Positions 22,458-29,904 of a stretch of 37,312 nucleotides of DNA are shown piece by piece. The notes under the pieces were generated by a model. The model was not told the origin of the DNA, did not search any database, and saw only the letters and a list, made by a program, of their open reading frames with translations. The DNA is from an uncultured Clostridia bacterium (GTDB lineage: Bacteria; Bacillota; Clostridia; Christensenellales; Aristaeellaceae). Location of the stretch: positions 1 to 37,312 of the forward strand of contig CAMOIA010000001.1 of assembly GCA_946615785.1 (NCBI GenBank). The letters are read 5' to 3'. Each line of letters opens with the position of its first letter. Within the stretch, counting starts at the first letter, position 1. A program made the position numbers and the translations under genes.

Positions 22458-22724
22458 TTAATTCTTCTGCGCCGCGGTCTTCTGATCGTACTGCGCTTCC
22501 AGATGCTCCATCTGGTTCGCCGTCCGCTCGTCCTGCCGGATGCTGTTCTCCACAACTTCCGCGATATAGTCCGGCACTTCCACCTCGACCCCGCGCGGAA
22601 TCATGTAGCTTTCACCGTTCACCGCGGCGTACACCGCGTCCTTATACCGCCCGTTGTCCCGGAAAAGCTTAATCTTGACCATGTTCTTTCCGTTCTCGGG
22701 TGCCTTCGCTTTCGTTTCCGCCAT
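22458..22724 (-). CDS. Small head-associated protein
   Basis: An 88-residue protein from ATG 22724, five bases after AGGAGGC. It begins with a Lys/Ala/Glu-rich flexible part (MAETKAKAPENGK), then a small beta domain (MVKIKLFRDNGRYKDAVYAA, ESYMIPRGVEVEVPDYIAEV) and a Gln/Glu-rich helical tail. Small genes directly after the capsid gene often encode head decoration or completion proteins. No family is recognised with confidence. Confidence 0.72.
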   Translation of the reverse strand: MAETKAKAPENGKNMVKIKLFRDNGRYKDAVYAAVNGESYMIPRGVEVEVPDYIAEVVENSIRQDERTANQMEHLEAQYDQKTAAQKN

Positions 22725-22803
22725 AGCTGCCTCCTGTGTATTTTGTCTTAACGCATCGCGCCTTTGCGATCCCAAAGCGCTTTCCTGCGTTCTCAAAGGG
22801 CTT

Positions 22804-22823
22804 GCGGGGCCCGAAGGCCCCGC
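22804..22823 (-). promoter_or_regulatory. UUCG-capped hairpin after the major capsid gene
   Basis: On the minus strand, GCGGGGCC-TTCG-GGCCCCGC: an 8-bp GC-rich stem closed by the extra-stable TTCG tetraloop. It lies eight bases after the capsid stop and lacks a T tract, so it is more likely an mRNA 3'-end protector or attenuator than a full terminator. Confidence 0.85.
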
Positions 22824-22831
22824 GCATCCCC

Positions 22832-23869
22832 TTAGTTCGGTGCCGCAGAGCTGAAGCTGCCGCTGCTCTCGATGCGGATCATGTTCTGTTCCTTCAGCCG
22901 AAGCGCCGTCTTGGTCGCTTTCCAGCCCACCGTCGCGCGCTGGTTCAACGGGTCATCGCCCGCGCCCAGGGGCTTCACAATGTGCTCAAGGCCAAGGCCG
23001 TTTGCATGGGTCGTCGCGTACGCGCCCTTGCCAAGCACCATGGTCAGGTACACGCTCTTGGCGCCTGTGCCCTCGGTGCCCTTCACGATCTTCGCCTCGG
23101 TGCTCTTCACAAAGCGCACGTTGCCAATCATGCCGATTTCACCATTGTACAGTTCCTCCGGCCTTGCGTACTTGTGCCACTCGATGAACTCCTCGCTGCG
23201 CATCAGGTCGTACGCCGCGTACGGGTGCACAATGGCAACATAGCTGCCGTTAATGGGCTCTGCAAGGTTCGCCTCCAGCATCGCGGCCGCCTTCAGGATC
23301 AGGTCGACCGTCAGCTTGCAGTTCTCGTCCAGATCCTGCCGGCGGGTCACGGGTGTCACCGTACTGCCCACAATGGACGGCGCGTACAGAACGTTTGTGC
23401 CCGCGGTCAGAATGTCGCGGGTGATCGTGTCAAGGCTGCGGCCCGCCTGGCTGCCCATGGCCTTTGTCGCCTGCACCAGAATCGGGTCAATGGTAATCAC
23501 GCTCACAACGTCCGAAATGGCCACGTAATCGCCGTACTGGTAGATGGTCGCGTCCTTCGTGCTCATGCTCAGGCTGTTGCCGTTCGGCGTTACGCCTTCC
23601 GTCAGCGCCGTCGTCTTCTTGTCCAGCACGTCAAAGATTCGCACCTCGACCGTCTTGCCGCCGTGCTCCGGAATGTTGATCTCCTCCGCAAACTGGTCGT
23701 GCACCAGGTACGGCTCCGCATTGTCCACAAGCGTATCATGGTAATACGTCTTGTTCTCGTCCGCCAGTCCCTGCGAACCGGTCGTGTTGGTGTTCAGTTC
23801 GTAATCATGGGTGCCGAAACGGCCAAGGTTCAGCTTTTCCATGCTCTCAAGAAATTCTTTCACGCTCAT
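22832..23869 (-). CDS. Major capsid protein, N4-gp56-like, with N-terminal Prp cleavage-like motif
   Basis: A 345-residue protein that builds the head shell. ATG 23869 (MSVKEFLESM) is preferred because GGAGGG lies seven bases upstream; an ATG at 23893 overlaps the scaffold stop but has no good ribosome site. The middle (IYQYGDYVAISDVVSVITID, then DILTAGTNVLYAP) and end (YATTHANGLGLEHIVKPLG, DPLNQRATVGWKATKTALRL) match the N4-gp56 capsid pattern as I know it. At residues 13-19, LNLGRF-G resembles the Prp site of L27 (LNLQFF-A) and of the 80alpha capsid (LNLQHF-A), so the first 18 residues are probably removed during maturation by the phage's own Prp (27486-27785). Confidence 0.88.
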   Translation of the reverse strand: MSVKEFLESMEKLNLGRFGTHDYELNTNTTGSQGLADENKTYYHDTLVDNAEPYLVHDQFAEEINIPEHGGKTVEVRIFDVLDKKTTALTEGVTPNGNSLSMSTKDATIYQYGDYVAISDVVSVITIDPILVQATKAMGSQAGRSLDTITRDILTAGTNVLYAPSIVGSTVTPVTRRQDLDENCKLTVDLILKAAAMLEANLAEPINGSYVAIVHPYAAYDLMRSEEFIEWHKYARPEELYNGEIGMIGNVRFVKSTEAKIVKGTEGTGAKSVYLTMVLGKGAYATTHANGLGLEHIVKPLGAGDDPLNQRATVGWKATKTALRLKEQNMIRIESSGSFSSAAPN

Positions 23870-23889
23870 TTGTTTACCCTCCTCATTCG

Positions 23890-24843
23890 TCATGAGAAGG
23901 TGATCGTCTTCCCCCTCATGACCTGTCTTGCAATTTCCTCGCGGTCAGCTTTTGTCAGCTTCTTCACATCGTTTTTCACGATGCTCGCGGGGTTCCCCTG
24001 CGCCGCGCCTTCCACGGGCCGCATGCCCCGCGCCTGAATGTTCTGAATCGTCTGCTTCTGCGCTGCCGTCGCCGCGTACTGCGCCATGCCGCGCATCAGC
24101 TCGTCGTGGTGTATCACCTCATACGCCTGCCGCATCGGGATGCGCTGTTTCACCAGCGCCACAAACTGCGGGTTCTGGAACTCCGCGTCCATATCGAATT
24201 GCGGATACACGCCCCGCACCTGCTCGGCCTCCTGCCGCCAGGCGTCAATCTGCCTGGTGACTTCCGCCTGCTCCTGCTGCGCCTTCTGCATCTGCCGGAA
24301 ACGTTCGTTTTCAGCCCGAAGCGCCTGCATCTGCCGGTACTGGTCTACCGTCATCCCCGCTTTGTCGGCCTGCTCCATCAGGAACTTTTTGTCCCCGTCA
24401 ATGGCCGCGCCGATTGCGTCCAGGTTCTGCGGATCCACCCCGTACCGCGCCGCCACTTTCTCGGCCATCTCGCGGTACTTGCGGTTGCTTTCCTCCAGCC
24501 CCTTGGTCTCGGCAAAGCGTTTGTTGATAATGCCCTGCGTTGCCTTGGTGTACTGTTCTTTGTACTTGCCGTTGATCAGCTCGCGGAACTCCGCGTCCGG
24601 ATCGCTGGCTGCTTCCGTTGGTTCTGCCCCGGCGTCAGGCTTCGTTTCTTTCGCCGCCTCCGGCTGCTTTCCGTAAAGCACCGTCGGCGCCTTCGCCCGC
24701 TGCTGCGCGGCGTCCGCAGCTGTGTTTTCCCCGCCCGTGTTTTCGCCTCCGGCCGCTCCGCCTTCGCCCGCGCCGCCCTCGGCAAATCTCTGTATATTGA
24801 ATTGTCCCAGGCCTTCCAGCCAGCCGTCAGTCATCTGATACAT
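23890..24843 (-). CDS. Capsid scaffold protein with N-terminal Prp cleavage-like motif
   Basis: A 317-residue scaffold encoded directly before the capsid gene. Residues 1-100 are low-complexity Gly/Ala/Glu (acidic). Residues 100-215 are long charged helices (GLEESNRKYREMAEKVAARY, LRAENERFRQMQKAQQEQAE), and the C-terminus is basic (DVKKLTKADREEIARQVMRG), as expected for capsid binding. ATG 24843 follows AAAGGGG. Residues 15-21 read FNIQRF-A, very close to the Prp site FNLQFF-A of the 80alpha scaffold. The predicted cut is between Phe20 and Ala21. The stop codon overlaps an upstream capsid ATG as ATGA. Confidence 0.87.
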   Translation of the reverse strand: MYQMTDGWLEGLGQFNIQRFAEGGAGEGGAAGGENTGGENTAADAAQQRAKAPTVLYGKQPEAAKETKPDAGAEPTEAASDPDAEFRELINGKYKEQYTKATQGIINKRFAETKGLEESNRKYREMAEKVAARYGVDPQNLDAIGAAIDGDKKFLMEQADKAGMTVDQYRQMQALRAENERFRQMQKAQQEQAEVTRQIDAWRQEAEQVRGVYPQFDMDAEFQNPQFVALVKQRIPMRQAYEVIHHDELMRGMAQYAATAAQKQTIQNIQARGMRPVEGAAQGNPASIVKNDVKKLTKADREEIARQVMRGKTITFS

Positions 24844-24868
24844 TGATTATAACCCCTTTCCCGTCCGT

Positions 24869-24887
24869 TTTTCTACACCTGCGGCCC
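24869..24887. repeat. 19-base repeat, copy 1 (holin 3' end)
   Basis: TTTTCTACACCTGCGGCCC occurs here, over the last codons of the holin gene, and again at 32014-32032 inside a terminator stem. Both copies encode the same Pro-Gln-Val-stop ending on the minus strand. Confidence 0.85.
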
Positions 24888-25130
24888 GTCGGTTTCTTCG
24901 CTCTCGTCCGTCAGCAGGATCGTCCCGCCGGCAGCGCCCGCCGCGTCCGTCAGGCCCTCGCCGATGATGTAGGCCACCACGCTCGCGCCCGCGATGATCA
25001 GCGCGGCAATCTTCTCCGCCTTCTCCGCCGTGCCTCCGCAGGCGATGATCAGCATGGAAATAAACGAAGTCAGCGCTACCCAGAATTTGCGGCTTGTCAG
25101 CTTGCGCACCCAGTCGATTCCCTGAAACAT
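24873..25130 (-). CDS. Holin
   Basis: An 85-residue membrane protein that should open the cell membrane for the lysin. There are two hydrophobic segments, at about residues 17-33 (FWVALTSFISMLIIACGG) and 40-60 (IAALIIAGASVVAYIIGEG), with a basic N-terminus (WVRKLTSRK) and a short acidic tail, the typical layout of small Bacillota phage holins. ATG 25130 has AGAGGAG eight bases upstream; a GTG at 25139 overlapping the previous stop as GTGA is an alternative adding three residues. It is the last gene of the lysis cassette. Confidence 0.87.
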   Translation of the reverse strand: MFQGIDWVRKLTSRKFWVALTSFISMLIIACGGTAEKAEKIAALIIAGASVVAYIIGEGLTDAAGAAGGTILLTDESEETDGPQV

Positions 25131-25135
25131 TGCTT

Positions 25136-25480
25136 TCACTCCTCTCCTTTTGTGTCCGGTTTCTGTGTTGGCAGGTCAAGAAACTTTTTATGAATGTCGT
25201 TAATTACACCGTTCACGCCCAGCGCCTCATACTGCACCCAGCAATTCTCAAAGTTTTGCCTTGCGTAAATCGGCGCCCAGCCCTTTTCCGAATACCGGTT
25301 ATAGTCCGCAATCATCTGCGCCCGAAGCAGCGCCTGCACGCCCAGCGCAAGCGCGTCCGTCTTCTCCGCAATCTTGCTTTTCGCGTTGTCCTTCCGGATC
25401 GCCCTGCGCTCGATCCAGTTCAAAAGCGCCGTCACAATCCCCGGCACGCCCACAAGTGCAAGAATTTCGTACCACATCAT
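25136..25480 (-). CDS. Small membrane protein of the lysis cassette
   Basis: A 114-residue protein with one N-terminal membrane segment (residues 3-22, YEILALVGVPGIVTALLNW) followed by a basic stretch (ERRAIRKDNAKSK) and a soluble helical domain. The start is ATG 25480, with GAGGTGGTGG just upstream. It lies between lysin and holin, so it is probably a second holin, an antiholin or another lysis helper. The topology (N-terminal anchor and charged cytoplasmic part) would also suit a holin regulator. No family is firmly recognised. Confidence 0.75.
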   Translation of the reverse strand: MMWYEILALVGVPGIVTALLNWIERRAIRKDNAKSKIAEKTDALALGVQALLRAQMIADYNRYSEKGWAPIYARQNFENCWVQYEALGVNGVINDIHKKFLDLPTQKPDTKGEE

Positions 25481-25490
25481 TGCCACCACC

Positions 25491-26357
25491 TCACCCGTGC
25501 AGCCCCGCGTCAATTCTTTCAATCAGGATGGAAAGTGCCTCCCGGATCTCCATCAGGATCTCCGTCTGGCTCCTGCCCGCCTGGCTCTCGGTCAGGCCGC
25601 TGTACACCCTCTCGATTTCGCCCTGCGCGCTGATGGGCTCGGCGTAGGTCTGCGCCGCCTGCGTTTCCGGTGCCTTCAGATATTTTCGCATCACATACCC
25701 TTCAACGCCTCCGGTGTACACCTGCGCCCAGGTTTCGTCCACCTCGTAGCGCACTTCCACCTCGGTGCCCACCTTCAGGCTCTTTACAACGCTGTAATTC
25801 GTCCCGGGCCCGCTGCGCAGGTTCACGTTTCCGCCGTTCTCGCTTGTGATCTCGCGCCCGTAGTCCACCATTTTCCAGCCGTCCCGGCTTATCGGTGCCA
25901 TGGTTCTGTCAACTCCTTTCAGAAATCCGCATTTCTTCCAGTCTCCGACGCTGCTGTCCACCTTCTTCCCGCCCTGCACCGTTGTGCAGTGCAGAATCTG
26001 CAGCGGGTGCACCGTCACAACAACGCCGATATGGTAATAGTCGTTCTGATCCGGATGCCCCCTGTACGTGTCCGGCAGCCTCCACCCAGGATCGCCGGGC
26101 GGGCGCAGCTTATACACCACCATGCCCTCCGCAAGCGTTCCCGCGTTCGCTATCTCAAGGCCCTGCATCATGTACCGCGCAGACGCGTTGCTCCCGGTGC
26201 CAGCGTTCCATCTTCCGCCCGCAAGCGTGTAGGCCTCTTTTATAAGGCCTATGCAGTCGCACCCGCCGTCCGGCGTCAGGCCTCCGCAGTCTTTCAGATA
26301 ATACTTAATCCGGTTCGCGATGATCTGCGCCGCGTTCACAAAGTCGCTCACCGTCAT
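25491..26357 (-). CDS. Endolysin: NlpC/P60 peptidase with SH3 wall-binding domain
   Basis: A 288-residue peptidoglycan hydrolase. ATG 26357 overlaps the upstream stop by four bases and has AAGGAGG upstream. Residues 1-150 form an NlpC/P60 papain-like domain: Cys35 in the GGCDCIGLIKEAY motif is the nucleophile, and His109 in DYYHIGVVV is the catalytic histidine. Residues 173-228 form a bacterial SH3 domain (GGNVNLRSGPGTNYSVVKSL, then EGYVMRKYLK) for wall binding. The last 60 residues are a helix (QTEILMEIREALSILIERI) that may multimerise. No signal peptide is present, so it needs the holin for release. Probable cleavage is in the peptide stem. Confidence 0.93.
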   Translation of the reverse strand: MTVSDFVNAAQIIANRIKYYLKDCGGLTPDGGCDCIGLIKEAYTLAGGRWNAGTGSNASARYMMQGLEIANAGTLAEGMVVYKLRPPGDPGWRLPDTYRGHPDQNDYYHIGVVVTVHPLQILHCTTVQGGKKVDSSVGDWKKCGFLKGVDRTMAPISRDGWKMVDYGREITSENGGNVNLRSGPGTNYSVVKSLKVGTEVEVRYEVDETWAQVYTGGVEGYVMRKYLKAPETQAAQTYAEPISAQGEIERVYSGLTESQAGRSQTEILMEIREALSILIERIDAGLHG

Positions 26358-27505
26358 GTTTCTGCCGCCTCCTTCCAGATAAATTTGACCTGGCAATTTG
26401 CTACATGGGTCTCTTCCTGAACCGGCTCCAGCTCCGTGAAAAAGGTTGCCTTCGCGCCCCCGTAGCTCACAAAGCTCGGGTTAATCGAATAGGTTTCCGT
26501 GCCCGTCTGCCTGAAGTCCACGCAGTATTCTATATAGTCGCTGTCTGTCGGATCCGTCTGCAGTTCAATCTCCGTATTGATCGCGACGGCCCCGCCCACG
26601 TACTGCCCGTCTTCCGTCCAGTTCTGCGCATAAACGGCTTTTACAGCCTGCGTTGTTCCCTCGTTGTAGCGCACCATCACAATCAAACTGCAATGGCTTG
26701 CATAGCTTGCGGAAAGCACCAGCGTGCACTCGAACCGAAGGGTGCACCCGTCCTGGCTCCCGATGGCCTGCCCGGTCTTTGCCATTCTGTACCAGGTTCG
26801 CCCGCCGTTTGCCGGGATCATGGGAAAGGATCTTTTCGCCGTGTCGCTGTATTCGCATGTTACCTCGCCGGCCGGCTGCGGCACGTTTTGCTCCGGCTGA
26901 AACCAAAGGATTCTGTCGCCGTCCGGCTGCGTATCGCTTACGATGATCTTATAATCCAGCCCGCTTGCGCTGTTCTTCTGCTGCTCGATCACGTCCGCAA
27001 TCAGGCTTGTGATATTCTGCCCGGCGACGGTCAGCCCCTCGCGAAACTCGCCCGTCCTCGCGTTCACGTCTCCGCCGTTGCCAAGGATCAGGCTCGGGAT
27101 GCCGTCCGCGCCGGATCCGAACTGGATCATGCTGCCCGCGTCGTTGGCGATCAGCTTCAGCAGCCCGCTCAGCATATAGATTTCCCCGGCCGTCAGCTCT
27201 ATGCCGGTGTTGTCTATCCGGATGGTGTTGTTTTCAACGCCCTCCGGCGTCTTCTCGCTCAGCGCCTGCACCTGCAATATCAGCTCTTCCGTCGCCTCCA
27301 GCGTCATCCTTGAACGCTTGATCAATAGCTCGTATTCCTCGTTGGCCTTCTGCGTCAGGTTCTCCGGCTCGATATGGTTCTGAAAATACCGAAGCTGTTC
27401 CGCCAGCTGGTAAAGATAGCTGTGGATCTTCCGAAGCGCGTCCTTGTCTTCCAGGTGCTCTCCGATCTCGCCCAGCTTTTTCAGGTCAATCCGCATGTCC
27501 GCCAA
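26354..27505 (-). CDS. Fibre-like or baseplate-like structural protein, TTG start
   Basis: A 383-residue protein. TTG 27505 is chosen because GGAGGTG lies exactly seven bases upstream; the next in-frame ATG (27496) is too far from it. Residues 5-95 form a coiled coil (LEDKDALRKIHSYLYQLAEQ ... ATEELILQVQALSEK). Residues 100-180 are a beta-rich fibre-type segment (IRIDNTGIELTAGEIYMLSG, GNGGDVNARTGEFREGLTVA). Residues 195-383 are a beta-sandwich-like head with Cys and Trp residues (DRILWFQPEQNVP). The coiled coil, shaft and head layout suggests a host-contact fibre. It overlaps Prp upstream and the lysin downstream, so it is coupled to both. Confidence 0.75.
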   Translation of the reverse strand: MADMRIDLKKLGEIGEHLEDKDALRKIHSYLYQLAEQLRYFQNHIEPENLTQKANEEYELLIKRSRMTLEATEELILQVQALSEKTPEGVENNTIRIDNTGIELTAGEIYMLSGLLKLIANDAGSMIQFGSGADGIPSLILGNGGDVNARTGEFREGLTVAGQNITSLIADVIEQQKNSASGLDYKIIVSDTQPDGDRILWFQPEQNVPQPAGEVTCEYSDTAKRSFPMIPANGGRTWYRMAKTGQAIGSQDGCTLRFECTLVLSASYASHCSLIVMVRYNEGTTQAVKAVYAQNWTEDGQYVGGAVAINTEIELQTDPTDSDYIEYCVDFRQTGTETYSINPSFVSYGGAKATFFTELEPVQEETHVANCQVKFIWKEAAET

Positions 27506-27785
27506 GGATCATCACCTCCACGTGTTCCGGGTGCGCCTCCGCCAGTCTCTTCAGGCTCGCGCTGCAGGCGGTCAGCACTGCCCGCCACTTCTCCCCGCGT
27601 CCCTCCGCGCGCACCGTCTCCCCGTCGTCCGCCTGGTTCCCGCCAAGCATCGCGCACCCGCACCGAAGTACGTCGCTTGCCATGCTCACCGCCGCGCACA
27701 CAATCTCCCGGCCCGCCTTTTCCTTTTCCGCGTGCCCGGTGATCAGGATCCGGCCCGCCTCCGGCTCTATCTTCACCCGGATCAT
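27486..27785 (-). CDS. prp: Prp-type cysteine protease (L27/capsid-processing family)
   Basis: A 99-residue protein of the Prp (formerly YsxB/DUF464) family. In Bacillota, Prp removes the N-terminal extension of ribosomal protein L27, and in S. aureus it also trims phage 80alpha capsid and scaffold. Visible here are the catalytic His18 in ITGHAEKEKAG and Cys30 in EIVCAAVSMASDVL, with the right spacing and length. Its ATG overlaps the portal stop (ATGA), which places it in the head operon. The scaffold (FNIQRF-A) and the capsid (LNLGRF-G) of this phage carry matching N-terminal sites, so it is most likely the phage's own prohead protease. It could also act on host L27. Confidence 0.92.
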   Translation of the reverse strand: MIRVKIEPEAGRILITGHAEKEKAGREIVCAAVSMASDVLRCGCAMLGGNQADDGETVRAEGRGEKWRAVLTACSASLKRLAEAHPEHVEVMILGGHAD

Positions 27786-29902
27786 CTCGGGCTCGCCCCC
27801 TCCTGCACCCGCGCCCGCGCGTTCTCAACCAGCTTGGGCTCTTCCTTCAGGTTGCCCATGGTGTCCGTCTGCACCTGCCTGCCCGGCACCATCGGCTGCG
27901 GGCCCGCCGCCTGCTGTGCAAAGCCGCCGTCGATCAGCCTCTCCTGTACCATGCTTTCCAGAATGTGGCTGCCGTGATCCCTGTCCACAATCTGCGCAAG
28001 CTTCGCCGTCTGCTGCTGCAGCGCCATGAACCGGGTGTACATCGTCCCGTTTTTCTCAATGTTCCGCATCACCTCGGCCTTGCCGTCAAAATCCATCATG
28101 CCCAGCGTCGCCAGCGCAATGTCCGCGTTCTGCGGGTTGAAAAAGCCCATGCCGAAAAATTCCTTGGCCAGCTCGTTCTGGCTCATCTTGCTGTACTGGC
28201 TCTGCTTCTGCGCCCGCACCACCACGTCAAACACGGGCTTGCGGCTGCTTTCAATCCCGTACAGGTCGTCCCCCCTCGGCGCAAGCCTGGCGTTTGAAAG
28301 CTCCACAAACTTTTGTTCCCCGTCGTCGCCGATCACCCGGAAGGTTCTCCGCTCGGTGTAAAACTGCCGGATGTTTTCAATGATCAGATAGCAGATTTTC
28401 TGAAACGCCCTGTAGCTCCCTTTAATCACGTCCCGGCTGATCTTGCTTCCGGCCTCCTGCAAGGCCGCGATGGCGCTTGCAGCCGTCACGCCTGCCGCGC
28501 CGCCGCTGTTGGCGTCGCGGTTCCCGCTCACTTCCTTCAGTTCCTGAATGTAGTTGTTCAGGATCGTGATATAGTTCCCGCTGATGGAAGGCGCCTCGAT
28601 CATCTTCACGTTCGCGTCGCTCACCTCGCCCGCAACGTGCACCAGCTTGTTCGAATGGTCTTCAAACTCCTCTTCGTTGATGCTCGCGCTGTCGCGGATG
28701 AACCACCGGGTGTTCACGGCCTCCATGGCGTTTTCCGTAATCGCGTTCTGCAGCCGGTCAATCCTCGTCATGACCCCTTTCATCACGTCCACGTATCCAA
28801 AGCCCGCCGGCGATCCCTCAATCCGGTACATGATGTCCATAACAAACGGGTATTCCCCATGGTCATAAAGCCCGCGGTCGCGGGTGCTTTCATCGTTTTC
28901 CGTGCTCGCCAGCACCGTATCCCCGCAGAACTTGCAGAAATGCAGCACCGTCCGCCCGTTCACGTATTTTTTATAATACCAGTCGATGACCGTGCTTTTC
29001 CCGGTCTCATCCGCCGCGTCCTCGTAGGCGTACTCCACCGTGCTGAAATCCTTTCCCCCTACCTTTCCCTTCAGCTGCGGGTACATCGCCTCCAGCGTCT
29101 CGTCGTCCTCAAGGTAAACATAAAACAGGTTTTTGCTTTCCTGCAGCTTGGATATACGCGGCTCCCAATACAGGTTCAAAACGTCCACCCGCCTGATGTC
29201 CACATCTCCAAGCCCGTTCTGCTTGCGCGTGTCCCAGAAAACGCCGTACACCGCCGTGCCGCTTTTCAGCTTGTACTGCCAGGCCTCGTCGTAGGTGCTC
29301 TCAAAGTCGCATTGCTCCAGAATCACCGGAATCACGCTGCCAAGCGTTTCCGCGTCCTGCCGGTCGCTTGCCTCCCTCGGCAGCACACTCAGCGTCGGGT
29401 AATTGTCCATCGCGTCCGCGTGCTTGTTCGCCAGCGTATTGAAAAGCCACCCGCTCGGCGTGTCCGTCTCTCTCTGGATGTGCTTGCTTGTGTACTGCAG
29501 GTGCCGCATCCGCCACCATTTCTCATTTTCCACGATCCTCTGATCGAATAACGCCTTCCCGGCCCTGTACTTGTTCAGGATCTCCCGCGCCTTATCAAGC
29601 TCTTTTTTCCCGATCGGCAGATCTTCCTCCGCCCTTTCCGGCATTTCCGCCCGGACGTATGCGCCGCGCTCCGCGTCCGCGTTCTCCGCCCGGTTTCCGT
29701 TCAGCGCTGCCGTGCCAAGCCTCTCGGTCATCACGTCGGCGGTGGTCATGCCCTGCAGCTCCGTCATGCTGTTTTCAAGCGGCGGGCGCTTCTGCCCTGC
29801 CTCGTCCATGGCCCGCTCGCGGATCTCTTTTTCCTGCGCAGCCTGCACCGCGTTCCGGTATTTCCTGCGCTCCTCGTCTGTCAGCCTTCCAAACTGGCTC
29901 AT
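27782..29902 (-). CDS. Portal protein, P22-like
   Basis: A 706-residue portal that forms the ring for DNA entry and exit. ATG 29902 lies six bases after GAGGAGGGG and one base after the terL stop. Residues 1-95 are a charged extension (DEERRKYRNAVQAAQEKEIR). The portal body starts near 105 (YRAGKALFDQRIVENEKWWR) with TPSGWLFNTLANKHADAMDN, FESTYDEAWQYKLKSGTAVYG and DIRRVDVLNLYWEP, a set I associate with P22-type portals of podoviruses. The C-terminal third is helical and Gln/Lys-rich. Size, position after terL and these motifs agree. It overlaps Prp by four bases. Confidence 0.9.
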   Translation of the reverse strand: MSQFGRLTDEERRKYRNAVQAAQEKEIRERAMDEAGQKRPPLENSMTELQGMTTADVMTERLGTAALNGNRAENADAERGAYVRAEMPERAEEDLPIGKKELDKAREILNKYRAGKALFDQRIVENEKWWRMRHLQYTSKHIQRETDTPSGWLFNTLANKHADAMDNYPTLSVLPREASDRQDAETLGSVIPVILEQCDFESTYDEAWQYKLKSGTAVYGVFWDTRKQNGLGDVDIRRVDVLNLYWEPRISKLQESKNLFYVYLEDDETLEAMYPQLKGKVGGKDFSTVEYAYEDAADETGKSTVIDWYYKKYVNGRTVLHFCKFCGDTVLASTENDESTRDRGLYDHGEYPFVMDIMYRIEGSPAGFGYVDVMKGVMTRIDRLQNAITENAMEAVNTRWFIRDSASINEEEFEDHSNKLVHVAGEVSDANVKMIEAPSISGNYITILNNYIQELKEVSGNRDANSGGAAGVTAASAIAALQEAGSKISRDVIKGSYRAFQKICYLIIENIRQFYTERRTFRVIGDDGEQKFVELSNARLAPRGDDLYGIESSRKPVFDVVVRAQKQSQYSKMSQNELAKEFFGMGFFNPQNADIALATLGMMDFDGKAEVMRNIEKNGTMYTRFMALQQQTAKLAQIVDRDHGSHILESMVQERLIDGGFAQQAAGPQPMVPGRQVQTDTMGNLKEEPKLVENARARVQEGASPR

Positions 29903-29904
29903 AC

